Below are positions 6,094 through 13,248 of a DNA stretch of 13,421 nt, piece by piece. Where the stretch lies: contig JAWVFT010000113.1 of assembly GCA_033855775.1 (NCBI GenBank), positions 1-13,421 of the forward strand. Direction: 5' to 3'. The first letter of the stretch is position 1. The number at the start of each line of letters is the position of its first letter. The stretch comes from DASVTR01 sp033855775. Lineage in GTDB: Bacteria > Acidobacteriota > Blastocatellia > Pyrinomonadales > Pyrinomonadaceae. Position numbers and translations under genes: made by a program. The notes under the pieces were generated by a model, which did no database searches, was not told the origin of the DNA, and saw nothing but the letters and a program-made list of their open reading frames with translations.

Positions 6094-7448
6094 TATTTTG
6101 TGCCTCCGTTGTCGGATTTCGATGAGAGCGTGACGATGCTGCGATTGCGTTCGACGAAATAACGCGCGGCGGCAGAGCGTATGTCTTCCGGCGTGATTTG
6201 GTCGTAGAGCGCGAAGAGCTTGTTCATCGTCTCAGGCGAGCGGCGCAGCGAGATGTACGGGGCCAGCGTGTTGGCAATCGCGTTCGAGCTATTCATCTGA
6301 AGCGCGACGCTGTAGCGCAGGCGCGAGCGCGTCGCGTCCAACTTCGCCTGCGGAATCTGCTCGGTCGTGAAGCGCTTGAAGGTCGCCAGTATTTGGTCGC
6401 GCGCGTAGTCAACGTCCTTTTGGTCTTTGACGCGCGCGAAGATGGCGAACAGTTCCGGGTCAATCTGGTCGTCGAAGTTCGGGCTGATGGAATCAACCTT
6501 CTGTTCCTTCAAGACGAGCCGTTGGTAAAGGTCTGAGTTTTCGCCGAAGGCGACAGCTTCGAGCAGGTCTAACGCGGCTTTATCTTTGCTCTCGTCGGAA
6601 TAAGCCGGGCCGCGAAACGCGACGACGACATAGGGCAAGGTCTGCGTCGGCCAGTCAACATGGTTCGTGCGCGGGCCGTCCTGCTCCGTCTCTTTCGGAA
6701 TCTCCGGCATGTACTTGCCGCGTTCCCACGAGCCGAAATATTTCTGCGTCATCTGAAGCGCATCGGCGCGCGCCACGTCACCGACGACGACGATGGTCGT
6801 GTATTCAGGCCGGTAGTAGCGATTGTAGAACTGCCAGCTATAGTCGTACTGGTTCGGCATGTCCTCTATGTCTTTGATGAAGCCCATCGTGGTGTGCGCG
6901 TAGGTGTGCCGTTTAAAAGCGGTCGCGCGCAACACTTCGTAGAGCTTCGAGACAGGGCTGGAACTGTTCTTGTTATATTCGCCGAGGACGGCGCGCGTCT
7001 CCGTCTTGTAAGCGTCCTGCGGATATTTGAGATGCTGAAAGCGGTCGGCTTCGAGCTTCATAATCTCGTCGAGGTCTTCCTTCGAGAAGATTTCATGGTA
7101 GACGGTGCGGTCGTCGGAAGTGTAAGCGTTCGAGTCGGCTCCGGCGCGCTTCAGGATGGCGTCGCGCTGCTCGGAGGTGTAGTTATCGCTGCCGCGAAAC
7201 ATCAGATGCTCGAAGAGGTGAGCGTAGCCGCTCTTGCCTTCTTCGATTTCGTTGCGCGAGCCGGTCTGGACGACGATGTAGAGCGCGACCAGATTCGGAT
7301 AGTCGGTCGGGACTGTGACGAGGCGCAGCCCGTTCGGCAAATCGTCAATCGAATAATTATACGGAAAGAGCTTGCGCGCCTGCCCGTTCTGCGCTAGCGC
7401 GGCCAGCGGCAAGCAGAGCAACAGCGAGACAATCATCAGTAGCTTCAT
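6093..7448 (-). CDS. M16 family zinc metallopeptidase, catalytic subunit
   Basis: This 451-residue exported peptidase has a typical signal peptide (1-19, cut at ALA-QN). The inverted zinc motif HxxEH is intact: H77, E80 (catalytic base) and H81 within GYAHLFEHLMFRG. The third ligand is E157, 76 residues after H81, in ETRAVLGEYNK, the spacing seen in mitochondrial processing peptidase. The first M16 half covers about 35-240 and the second about 255-445. In the second half the place of the family's Arg/Tyr pair reads LVLKEQKVDS, with Val312 and Asp319, so the enzyme probably needs its neighbour to supply those residues. The likely substrates are peptides in the periplasm (inference). AGGAG lies ten bases before the ATG, and a possible promoter lies about 55 bases further upstream. 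Confidence 0.95.
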   Translation of the reverse strand: MKLLMIVSLLLCLPLAALAQNGQARKLFPYNYSIDDLPNGLRLVTVPTDYPNLVALYIVVQTGSRNEIEEGKSGYAHLFEHLMFRGSDNYTSEQRDAILKRAGADSNAYTSDDRTVYHEIFSKEDLDEIMKLEADRFQHLKYPQDAYKTETRAVLGEYNKNSSSPVSKLYEVLRATAFKRHTYAHTTMGFIKDIEDMPNQYDYSWQFYNRYYRPEYTTIVVVGDVARADALQMTQKYFGSWERGKYMPEIPKETEQDGPRTNHVDWPTQTLPYVVVAFRGPAYSDESKDKAALDLLEAVAFGENSDLYQRLVLKEQKVDSISPNFDDQIDPELFAIFARVKDQKDVDYARDQILATFKRFTTEQIPQAKLDATRSRLRYSVALQMNSSNAIANTLAPYISLRRSPETMNKLFALYDQITPEDIRSAAARYFVERNRSIVTLSSKSDNGGTK

Positions 7449-7503
7449 TTCGTGAATACTCCTGCAACTTTGAAAGAAGTAAAATTGATTGGGGACGCGC
7501 GAC

Positions 7504-7534
7504 AGTATACACGATAGCCGGAAAGAGTTGGCAA
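7504..7534 (-). promoter_or_regulatory. Possible sigma-70-type promoter of the M16 operon
   Basis: On the minus strand TTGCCA (plus coordinates 7529-7534) is followed after 19 bases by TATACT (7504-7509). Both hexamers are close to consensus, but the spacer is two bases longer than ideal. The -10 box lies 55 bases upstream of the M16 ATG, a plausible leader length. Confidence 0.4.
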
Positions 7535-8001
7535 CCCGAATGGACGGCGACGACAGCCGACCGGATTTCCATCAAGCCTCAACCTCAGGCTGCTTCGCCG
7601 CTGTGAAGCCGAAGAGAGAGCCGGGCAACGAAGAGATGAAAGCTTTGAGCATCGAAGAGATAAGAGCTTTGAAGTCTCTTTCAACTTTCAACTTTCAACT
7701 TTCTTAAGACAACTCTCTTCCGCCTAGCTCTGCGTTGAATCTTCCTCTGCTCTCAGTCCAGCAATCATTCAAATCATTCAAGCCAGATTGACCGAGCCGT
7801 CATTCACTTTGACAAGTCGTTGACCGCGAAGCTTCATCCGATTTCATCATCGCTCGATTTTTCCTCAACAAAATCAACAATTCTCGTCGTCGTCGCTGCT
7901 GGCACGACGCATGCAGTGGGAAAGCCCGCGTCAGACACAATCGGGTGTCAGCCGCTCTCAAGGTTGAACTGAACATAAGGGTTAGTCGACAGAGAATGCT
8001 T
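7535..8001. other. Gene-poor stretch between the divergent M16 operon and subtilase gene
   Basis: About 470 bases without a convincing gene. A possible 72-codon reading frame from 7489 starts at TTG, lacks a ribosome site and runs through the tandem repeats, so I do not call it. Apart from those repeats the stretch holds short direct repeats (ATCATTCAA twice near 7770) and a TTGACA at about 7809, but no matching -10 box at a good distance, so the subtilase promoter is not located. Confidence 0.5.
7629..7703 (+). repeat. Short tandem repeats: a 24-bp diverged duplication followed by TTTCAAC heptamers
   Basis: CGAAGAGATGAAAGCTTTGAG (7629-7649) is repeated in diverged form from 7653 (CGAAGAGATAAGAGCTTTGAA), a 24-base period. 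Directly after comes TTTCAAC three times (7679-7699) plus TTTC. The heptamer length matches the period of the hairpin repeat at 4348-4433, although the unit differs. No coding role is evident. Confidence 0.65.
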
Positions 8002-10620
8002 ATGAAACCCTCTCTTGCTCTTCGCTGGCTCACTTGCCTCTCGGTTATCTTCGCGCTCTGCGCCGGGCCGCTGGTTAGCGCCACGGCGCAACGCGGCGCA
8101 GACTCTCAAGCGATAAACGGGAATCGAGCCAGCTTCAAATCTCTCTCACTCTACGCCACAGACCTGACGCAGCTTGCCCGTCAGGGCAAGCTACAGCCGG
8201 TTAGCGGCTACGATGCGCAAGTCCGGCGCGCGCTCCAAACGCTTTCACGCGAGACGAAGAACAGCCCGGTCTTGCTCGGCGCAGCCGGAGCCGTGCGCGG
8301 CCTCATCGTCGAAGCTCTGGCGCAGAGCATCATCGAAGCCTCCGCGCCCGCCGCGCTGCGCGAGAAGCAGTTGTTTCGTCTTAACCTCGACGCGATTTTC
8401 GCGGGCGCGAGAGATGAAGGCGAGATAACAGCGCGCCTCGACGCGGTTCTCTCCGATGTCAAAAATTCAAGGGGCCGCGTCATTCTCTACATCGACGCGC
8501 TGGACGACCTCGTTCGCAAGAACGCGGGCGTCAAGGCCGCTCTGGAAGCGGCTCTGTCGCGCAACGAGTTGCAACTCATCGGCGCCGCGACCGCCGACAG
8601 CTTCGCGGAGTTGACCGCGCAGAGCGCGACGCTTGAGCGACGAACGCAGGGCATCAGCGTTGATATTGAAAGCTCTGCTCTCGCCGATTCGACTAATCAA
8701 GATGCCGCAGAAACAGCAACGGAGAGCGAGCAGGGGCAGGAGTCTTTCGTCGGCGATAAAGTGTCCGGCGATTTGCGCGAACTGCTGGCGACGGCCGCGG
8801 GCAGCGAGCGCGTCAGCGTCATCCTGCAAGGCGACGATTTGAAGAATGTCGAGTTGCGAAATTTCCTCAAGCGCAACGGCGTCAGCGTCACGGGCGACTT
8901 CAATCGCCTCGGCGCGCAGGCCGTCGAGTTGCCGCTCACGGCGGTCGAGAAATTGTCCGGGCGCGAGCAAGTCTCTTATCTCTCGCTCGACAGGGCAGTG
9001 GCTTCGCTTGACGACAAGCACGTCTCCAAAACGAGCGGCGCGGAAGACGTGCGCGAATATCTGAAGCCGAATCCTGACGGCACGATTACCACCATCAAGT
9101 TTAACGGCGCGGGCGTCGGCATCGCCATCCTCGACTCAGGCATCTATGCCGCTCATCAGGCTTTTCTGAATCGCGCGCGCACCAAGTCGCGCGTCGTCTA
9201 TAGCAAAGATTTCACTGGCGAGAACCGGACGGACGACCCTTACGGCCATGGCACGCACGTCGCCTCGCTGGCGGCGGGCAACGGTCAAATCGCCAACGGC
9301 GCGTACACGGGCATCGCGCCCGACGCGAACATCATCAACCTGCGCGTGCTGAACGCGAACGGCGCCGGCACGACCTCCGGCTTGCTCAACGCCATCAACT
9401 GGATTTTAACCAACCGCGCTCTCTACAACATCCGCGTCGTCAACATGAGCTTGGGCTCCGTGGCCGTCAACTCTTACAAGAACGACCCGCTGTGTCGCGC
9501 TGTGCGGAGCCTCGCCAACGTCGGCATCGTCGTCGTCGCTGCGGCGGGCAACGAAGGCAAGGACATCCTCGGCAGAAAAGTTTACGGCCAGATTCACAGC
9601 CCCGGCAACGAGCCTTCGGCCATCACCGTCGGCGCGGCCAATACCTACGGCACCAACACGCGCGCCGACGACGGCGTGGCCACCTATAGCTCGCGCGGGC
9701 CGACCCGCAGCTATTGGAAGGACACGGCGGGCGTCAAGCATTACGACAACCTGATTAAGCCTGACCTCGTTGCTCCGGGCAACAAGCTCGTCGGGGCGTT
9801 GTCCATCAACAATTTTCTAGTCAGGATGAATCCGAGCTTAGACGATAACGTCAGCACGAACGCGAACGCAGACATGATGACCTTGAGCGGGACTTCGATG
9901 GCCACGCCGGTCGTCGCGGGCGCCGTCGCGCTGTTGCTTCAGGCCAATCCGAACCTGACGCCGAACATGATAAAAGCCCTGCTGATGTACACGGCTCAAC
10001 CCTTGCGCGGCTACAACACTTTCGAGCAGGGCGCGGGGCAACTCAACGTCAGCGGCGCGGTCATGCTCTCCCAACTCGTCCGCGCAGACCTTTCAGCCGC
10101 GACCGCGCTCGGCACGCCACTCTTTACGCAGGCGCCTCCGGCGGGCGCAAGCATCGGAGCGACGAACATCTCCGGCTATACCTTCCCATGGTCGCAGGGC
10201 ATCATCCTGAATCACACCTACGCGACGGGCTATGCCCTCGGGGTGTATCAGAAGATTTACGCGCAGGGCGTGCTGCTCGGCGATTGCGAATTGACAAGCA
10301 GCGGCACGCTGTTGGGCGATACGACGATGATTACGCAGGGCGTCTTGCTCGGCGATAATATTCTGACGAGCAGCGGCTCGACGCTGGCCCAGGGGACGCG
10401 CTTCGTCAGCGCCGGAACGCTGCTCGGCGACGGAACCTTGCTCGGCGACGGCACACTGCTTGGCGACGGCGTTCTGCTCGGCGATAGCGTCCTGCTCGGC
10501 GACGGCGTGCTGGTCGGCGACAACGTTAGCTCCAGCGCTTCGAGCGCGCTCATCAACGGCGACGGCACAACGTCAATGTCTATTTTGAGAGACACAGGAG
10601 TCGTCAATCTGAACTACTGA
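8002..10620 (+). CDS. Secreted subtilisin-like serine peptidase (S8) with a degenerate ClpB-type AAA+ domain and C-terminal GDG hexapeptide repeats
   Basis: I start at ATG 8002 (872 residues): AGAGA lies six bases upstream and a clean signal peptide follows (1 to about 29, ending SATAQ). GTG 7945 and ATG 7996 are alternatives. Residues about 47-221 read like ClpA/ClpB nucleotide-binding domain 1 (DLTQLARQGKLQPVSGYD, TLSRETKNSPVLLG, GRVILYIDALDDLV, ELQLIGAAT, ATLERR). The Walker A position is GAAGAVRG, without GKT, and Walker B has IDA instead of IDE, so ATP use is unlikely. An inhibitor-type prodomain fits about 254-336. The S8 catalytic domain spans about 365-700 with D378 (AILDSG), H416 (GHGTHVA), oxyanion N517 (AAAGNEG) and S632 (LSGTSMATP). 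Residues 755-841 carry LLGD repeats, six in tandem at the end. The enzyme should act outside the cytoplasm. The role of the Clp-like part is unknown. Confidence 0.95.
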   Translation: MKPSLALRWLTCLSVIFALCAGPLVSATAQRGADSQAINGNRASFKSLSLYATDLTQLARQGKLQPVSGYDAQVRRALQTLSRETKNSPVLLGAAGAVRGLIVEALAQSIIEASAPAALREKQLFRLNLDAIFAGARDEGEITARLDAVLSDVKNSRGRVILYIDALDDLVRKNAGVKAALEAALSRNELQLIGAATADSFAELTAQSATLERRTQGISVDIESSALADSTNQDAAETATESEQGQESFVGDKVSGDLRELLATAAGSERVSVILQGDDLKNVELRNFLKRNGVSVTGDFNRLGAQAVELPLTAVEKLSGREQVSYLSLDRAVASLDDKHVSKTSGAEDVREYLKPNPDGTITTIKFNGAGVGIAILDSGIYAAHQAFLNRARTKSRVVYSKDFTGENRTDDPYGHGTHVASLAAGNGQIANGAYTGIAPDANIINLRVLNANGAGTTSGLLNAINWILTNRALYNIRVVNMSLGSVAVNSYKNDPLCRAVRSLANVGIVVVAAAGNEGKDILGRKVYGQIHSPGNEPSAITVGAANTYGTNTRADDGVATYSSRGPTRSYWKDTAGVKHYDNLIKPDLVAPGNKLVGALSINNFLVRMNPSLDDNVSTNANADMMTLSGTSMATPVVAGAVALLLQANPNLTPNMIKALLMYTAQPLRGYNTFEQGAGQLNVSGAVMLSQLVRADLSAATALGTPLFTQAPPAGASIGATNISGYTFPWSQGIILNHTYATGYALGVYQKIYAQGVLLGDCELTSSGTLLGDTTMITQGVLLGDNILTSSGSTLAQGTRFVSAGTLLGDGTLLGDGTLLGDGVLLGDSVLLGDGVLVGDNVSSSASSALINGDGTTSMSILRDTGVVNLNY
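8140..8664 (+). other. Region encoding the degenerate ClpA/ClpB-like AAA+ module
   Basis: The encoded stretch follows Clp nucleotide-binding domain 1 nearly segment by segment, by comparison with remembered E. coli ClpB. LARQGKLQPVSGYDAQVRR matches the [22 protein letters not shown] element, SRETKNSPVLLG matches QRRTKNNPVLIG, the IVEALAQSII helix matches IVEGLAQRII, and GRVILYIDALDDLV matches GNVILFIDELHTMV. AALSRNELQLIGAAT matches PALARGELHCVGATT, and ATLERR matches AALERR. Both the phosphate-binding GKT and the Walker B glutamate are replaced. This is pattern recognition, not an alignment run. Confidence 0.8.
10264..10524 (+). repeat. LLGD hexapeptide-repeat coding region (18-bp unit) in the subtilase tail
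   Basis: The motif LLGD appears irregularly spaced at first (GVLLGDCEL, GTLLGDTTM, GVLLGDNIL). From 10417 it appears as six consecutive 18-base units encoding LLGDG(T/V), LLGDSV and finally LVGDNV. The unit fits the hexapeptide rule [LIV]-G-x-x-[TV]-x of left-handed beta-helix proteins, so a short beta-helix or fibre-like tail is plausible. Codons differ between units (CTGCTC, TTGCTC, CTGCTT), so the repeats are held at the protein level and are not a fresh DNA expansion. Confidence 0.85.
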
Positions 10621-10652
10621 GAGAACGTTTGCGCGGAAGGTCAAGGGGCAGG

Positions 10653-10695
10653 AAAGTTAAGCTGTCGTTCGTTGAGGACGGCAGCTTAACTTTTT
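10653..10695 (+). terminator. Rho-independent terminator of the subtilase gene, shared by the convergent small gene
   Basis: Arms 10653-10667 (AAAGTTAAGCTGTCG) and 10679-10693 pair over 15 bp with one G-T pair and an 11-base loop. The last T residues run into TTTTTC (10691-10696), the classical form for plus-strand transcripts. The stop of the minus-strand gene (10695-10697) abuts it, and AAAG at the far arm gives a short T-run in that direction too. Confidence 0.8.
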
Positions 10696-10865
10696 CAAAA
10701 AATCCATTTAATCAAGTAGACCAAGCCCACTATAAAACCGGCGAGCAAGAGCAGCGACACGGCCAGACAGCCAACGAACATCAGCTTTTTCTTCAGGGCA
10801 GCTTTCGGGTCGGGCGGGGAAAGCGAAGCCTGTGGAAAGTAGGGCGGCGGGGTTGATGTCGGCAT
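10695..10865 (-). CDS. Small single-pass membrane protein of unknown function
   Basis: The 56-residue product starts at the ATG at 10865-10863, preceded at eight bases by AAGGAG. A longer reading frame to 10952 has no ribosome site and would overlap the next gene. The N-terminus is rich in Pro and Ser (MPTSTPPPYFPQ...PPDP), followed by a basic AALKKK element and one transmembrane helix (about residues 33-54) ending KWIF. A cytoplasmic Pro-rich tail and a C-terminal membrane anchor fit the positive-inside rule. No family is recognised. It lies alone between a shared terminator and the acetyltransferase gene. The strong ribosome site makes it likely to be real despite its size. Confidence 0.65.
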   Translation of the reverse strand: MPTSTPPPYFPQASLSPPDPKAALKKKLMFVGCLAVSLLLLAGFIVGLVYLIKWIF

Positions 10866-10948
10866 GCGAAGCTCTCCTTGTAAAAGTACTGAAGCGAATT
10901 GCGCTATGAACGATGGCGGCTCAGATAGTAACCAATCGTGGGCGGGCG

Positions 10949-11419
10949 TCAAAGGCCGTTGGCCGCGCGCAGCATTTCGATATGCATGATGCCGTCTTCG
11001 TCGTAGGGCGCGGAGACGCGGCGAAATCCTGACTTCTCATAAAATTTTTCGAGGTACATCTGCGCGCCGATGCGCACCGCTGCGTGCGGGGCAAGGCTTT
11101 CGAGGCGGCGCAACGCTTCACGCATCAAAGCTTCGCCCAAGCCTTGCCCGCGCATTGACGGGTGCGTGATGACGCGCCCGACGGAGGCTTCGCTGTATTT
11201 GACGCCCGGCGCGAAGACGCGCGCATAGGCCGCGAGGATTCTCTCCTCTTCCTGCCCGGCCCAACCCATCAGATGCCATGCTCTTTCATCGTAGCCGTCT
11301 GCGTCGAGGTACGGGCAAGCCTGCTCGACGATGAAGACTATCTGGCGCGCTTGCATAATCGCGTAGAGTTCCTTCAGAGACAGTTCCGCGAAAGCGCGCC
11401 ATTGCCACTCGATTGGCAC
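10949..11419 (-). CDS. elaA: GNAT family N-acetyltransferase, ElaA-like
   Basis: The 156-residue protein matches the ElaA type of GNAT acetyltransferase along its length: ELYAIMQARQIVFIVEQACPY (18-37) with DxDGYDERAWHLMGW after it, AYARVF (64-69), the acetyl-CoA binding motif RVITHPSMRGQGLGEALM (82-99, R/Q-x-x-G-x-G/A type), GAQMYLEKFYEKSGF (118-132) and the ElaA-typical end YDEDGIMHIEM. It should transfer an acetyl group from acetyl-CoA to an amine; the substrate of this subfamily is not known to me. The start is GTG at 11419-11417 with AAGGA about eleven bases upstream. It begins 16 bases after the M28 peptidase fragment on the same strand, so it is probably co-transcribed. Confidence 0.9.
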   Translation of the reverse strand: MPIEWQWRAFAELSLKELYAIMQARQIVFIVEQACPYLDADGYDERAWHLMGWAGQEEERILAAYARVFAPGVKYSEASVGRVITHPSMRGQGLGEALMREALRRLESLAPHAAVRIGAQMYLEKFYEKSGFRRVSAPYDEDGIMHIEMLRAANGL

Positions 11420-11435
11420 AGTCTGTTAATCCTTT

Positions 11436-11798
11436 CTACGGCTCAGGCGGCGGCGGTTCCTTCGTCCCGCGCTCACGATTGAACGGCGAGGTTGGCAGCC
11501 ACGCCGGCATCTGTTCATTGTTGGAGACGCGCCAGCCCATCAAGAGCCCGACGACGGCGACGGTGCGCGGCCCGTCCCAGTTCCAGTCCGGGCGAATGAT
11601 GTCGGTCGGTTGATGATAATCCGTCTTCTCCCAGGCCTTCATGCGGTCAATCCAAATCTTCGTTTCGCCCTCCGGCGCGCCCAACATCATCAAGGCGGGC
11701 ACGCCTTTTTTGACGAAGCCGTAATGGTCTGAGCGATAAAAAGCTTTCTCGTCGGGCATCGGGTCGGGGATAATCTTCAAGCCGCTGGCGGCGGCCAC
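11436..11798 (-). CDS. C-terminal fragment of the frameshifted M28 peptidase
   Basis: This 120-codon frame continues the M28 peptidase in a different reading frame. It can be read back to about 11833 as EHSNLSAIFNDVAAASGLK, the expected continuation after GFG in the upstream part. It contains the last zinc ligand of the M28 fold, His in FYRSDHYGF (residue 25 from the GTG at 11798), and the pocket segment GVPALMMLGAPEG. It ends in a Pro-rich tail (EPPPPEP). The GTG at 11798 has no clear ribosome site, so independent translation is unlikely. The intact ancestral enzyme would have been about 555 residues. Confidence 0.8.
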   Translation of the reverse strand: MAAASGLKIIPDPMPDEKAFYRSDHYGFVKKGVPALMMLGAPEGETKIWIDRMKAWEKTDYHQPTDIIRPDWNWDGPRTVAVVGLLMGWRVSNNEQMPAWLPTSPFNRERGTKEPPPPEP

Positions 11799-13105
11799 GT
11801 CGTTAAATATCGCGCTGAGGTTTGAATGCTCGGCCCGAATCCGACCAGCGTTTTGACGGGGCCGTAGACTTCCGTTCCCATGCCGTCAAGGTTGATGTCG
11901 GCGGCGACCTGCTTGATATTCCATGTCGGATTCTTGACCCAATACTCCGAGCCGTGCAAGCCGTATTCTTCGCCCGTGACGGCCAGAAAGATGATTGAAC
12001 GACGCGGGCGCGCAGTCGCTTTCGTCAGGGCTTCGGCGACGGCCAGCATCTCTGCGACGCCGAGCGCGTTGTCGGCTGCTCCGTGATAGATGCGATTGTC
12101 GGCGGCGACGCCAAAGGCGTCATAGTGAGCCGTGAAGACGACGGCCTCGCTCTTCAGCTTCGGGTCTGAGCCTTCGAGCAGCCCGACAACGTTGCTGCCG
12201 GTGCCTTTGCCCTTCTTGATGCGAACGACAATCTTCGCCGTTTGCTTCAGGTTGATTGGCTTAAAATTGTCCTTCTCGGCTTCGACAAGAGCCTGCGCGA
12301 GCGTGACGCCGGAGGCCGCAAAGAGCTTTTCGGCGGTCTGGTTGCTGACCATCAAAAAGGGCGGCAGAAAGGCCGGCCACTCTTCGTTGTCGGCTGGCTC
12401 GACCGAGCGGCGCGTCAGGTAGTCGGACACCTCCGAGTAGGGATGCTCTTCCGTGCCGTTGCTGATGAAGATGAGACCGGCAGCTCCCTGCTTGACCAGT
12501 TCGACCATGATGTTGATTTGCGCGTCGGCCTTTTTCCATGCGGCCTTGTCAACATATTTCGGCGGGCCTTCAATCATCACGACCATCTTGCCGCGCACAT
12601 CAACTCCGGCCAAATCGTTGCGCTGCGGCGTGGACGAAACCAGCCCGTAAGCGACGAAGACCAGATTGCCGCTGGCGTTCTCGTCTCCGGTCAGCGGAGG
12701 CGCGACGACGAAATCGCTGCCGAACTTCAAGGCGTCGTCGCCGACCTTGAACGAAGTCTCCGGCAGAAACTCCGTTGACTTGAACTTGATGCCTTGCAGG
12801 TAAGAGCTTTTATCGCCGAGAGGCTTGAGGCCGAGCTTGCTGAAGCGGTCTGCGAGATACGTCGCGGCCTTGTCGCCGCCGGGTTGCGCCGTGCCGCGTC
12901 CCTGCATCTCGTCGGCTGAAAGCGCCGCCGTCACTTCCTTGATGGTTTCGACCTTGACGCTCGCGCTCAGTTCGCGCTCGGTCGCGGTGAGCGCGCTGGC
13001 GGGCGCGGCCTGCTGCCCGAAGGCGTTTGACGCGAGCAGGGCGATTGAGAGCAGCGCGACCAACGGGCCGCGCCATGATTTGTTGTGCGAGAGATCTGTC
13101 TTCAT
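11777..13105 (-). CDS. Secreted M28 zinc aminopeptidase with PA domain, main part (frameshifted before the last zinc ligand)
   Basis: The 442-codon frame encodes a signal peptide (core about 14-29, ending AFGQQ), an N-terminal segment with SADEMQGRGTAQPGG, a PA-type insert (about 145-290, VRGKMVVMIEGPP and GAAGLIFISN) and the M28 catalytic domain. H327 and D329 (AHYDAFG), D345 (GAADNALG), E379 and E380 (TGEEYGLHGS) and D407 (NLDGMG) match the ligands and catalytic residues of co-catalytic zinc aminopeptidases. After LVGFG (424) the frame goes wrong and ends in 18 unrelated residues (starting PSIQTSARYL), without the last zinc-binding His. As read, the product should be inactive. AGGA lies nine bases before the ATG, and a good promoter precedes it. 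The GNAT gene follows on the same strand. Confidence 0.9.
   Translation of the reverse strand: MKTDLSHNKSWRGPLVALLSIALLASNAFGQQAAPASALTATERELSASVKVETIKEVTAALSADEMQGRGTAQPGGDKAATYLADRFSKLGLKPLGDKSSYLQGIKFKSTEFLPETSFKVGDDALKFGSDFVVAPPLTGDENASGNLVFVAYGLVSSTPQRNDLAGVDVRGKMVVMIEGPPKYVDKAAWKKADAQINIMVELVKQGAAGLIFISNGTEEHPYSEVSDYLTRRSVEPADNEEWPAFLPPFLMVSNQTAEKLFAASGVTLAQALVEAEKDNFKPINLKQTAKIVVRIKKGKGTGSNVVGLLEGSDPKLKSEAVVFTAHYDAFGVAADNRIYHGAADNALGVAEMLAVAEALTKATARPRRSIIFLAVTGEEYGLHGSEYWVKNPTWNIKQVAADINLDGMGTEVYGPVKTLVGFGPSIQTSARYLTTWPPPAA
11834..11836 (-). other. Frameshift point in the M28 peptidase gene
   Basis: On the coding strand the codons read GGA TTC GGG and then CCG AGC. One extra G would give GGA TTC GGG GCC GAG CAT TCA, restoring GFGAEHSNLS and joining the two halves exactly. 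The lesion is therefore a one-base loss in a G run (plus-strand CCC at 11834-11836). A sequencing or assembly error cannot be excluded. Confidence 0.8.
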
Positions 13106-13145
13106 CGGAAAAAATCCTGAGCCTCTTCGTTAATCCGTCAAATTT

Positions 13146-13174
13146 AATATAACCTCTCGGCGCGCGGCTTTCAA
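13146..13174 (-). promoter_or_regulatory. Sigma-70-type promoter of the M28 peptidase gene
   Basis: On the minus strand TTGAAA (plus coordinates 13169-13174) is followed after exactly 17 bases by TATATT (13146-13151). Both boxes and the spacing are near ideal, and the -10 box lies about 40 bases upstream of the M28 start codon. It is the best promoter match I found in the window. Confidence 0.65.
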
Positions 13175-13248
13175 AATCGGTGTCGAAGATTGAGGAAGCC
13201 TGACGAAGTTTAAGACCGCTGGCATATGGACTCTCGAATTGTGAAGCG

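Noticed and set aside
6660..7397. Plus-strand reading frame (245 codons) opposite the catalytic M16 gene
   Set aside because: Shadow of the opposite strand, which carries HxxEH and a signal peptide; no motif of its own.
7489..7707. Possible 72-codon gene upstream of the subtilase
   Set aside because: TTG start, no ribosome site, and the second half is made of tandem repeats.
8467..9021. Minus-strand reading frame inside the subtilase gene
   Set aside because: Antisense shadow across the Clp-like module and prodomain; no start signal or recognisable motif.
10257..10607. Minus-strand frame with SPSxxPSPS repeats
   Set aside because: The repeat is only the complementary reading of the LLGD hexapeptide codons.
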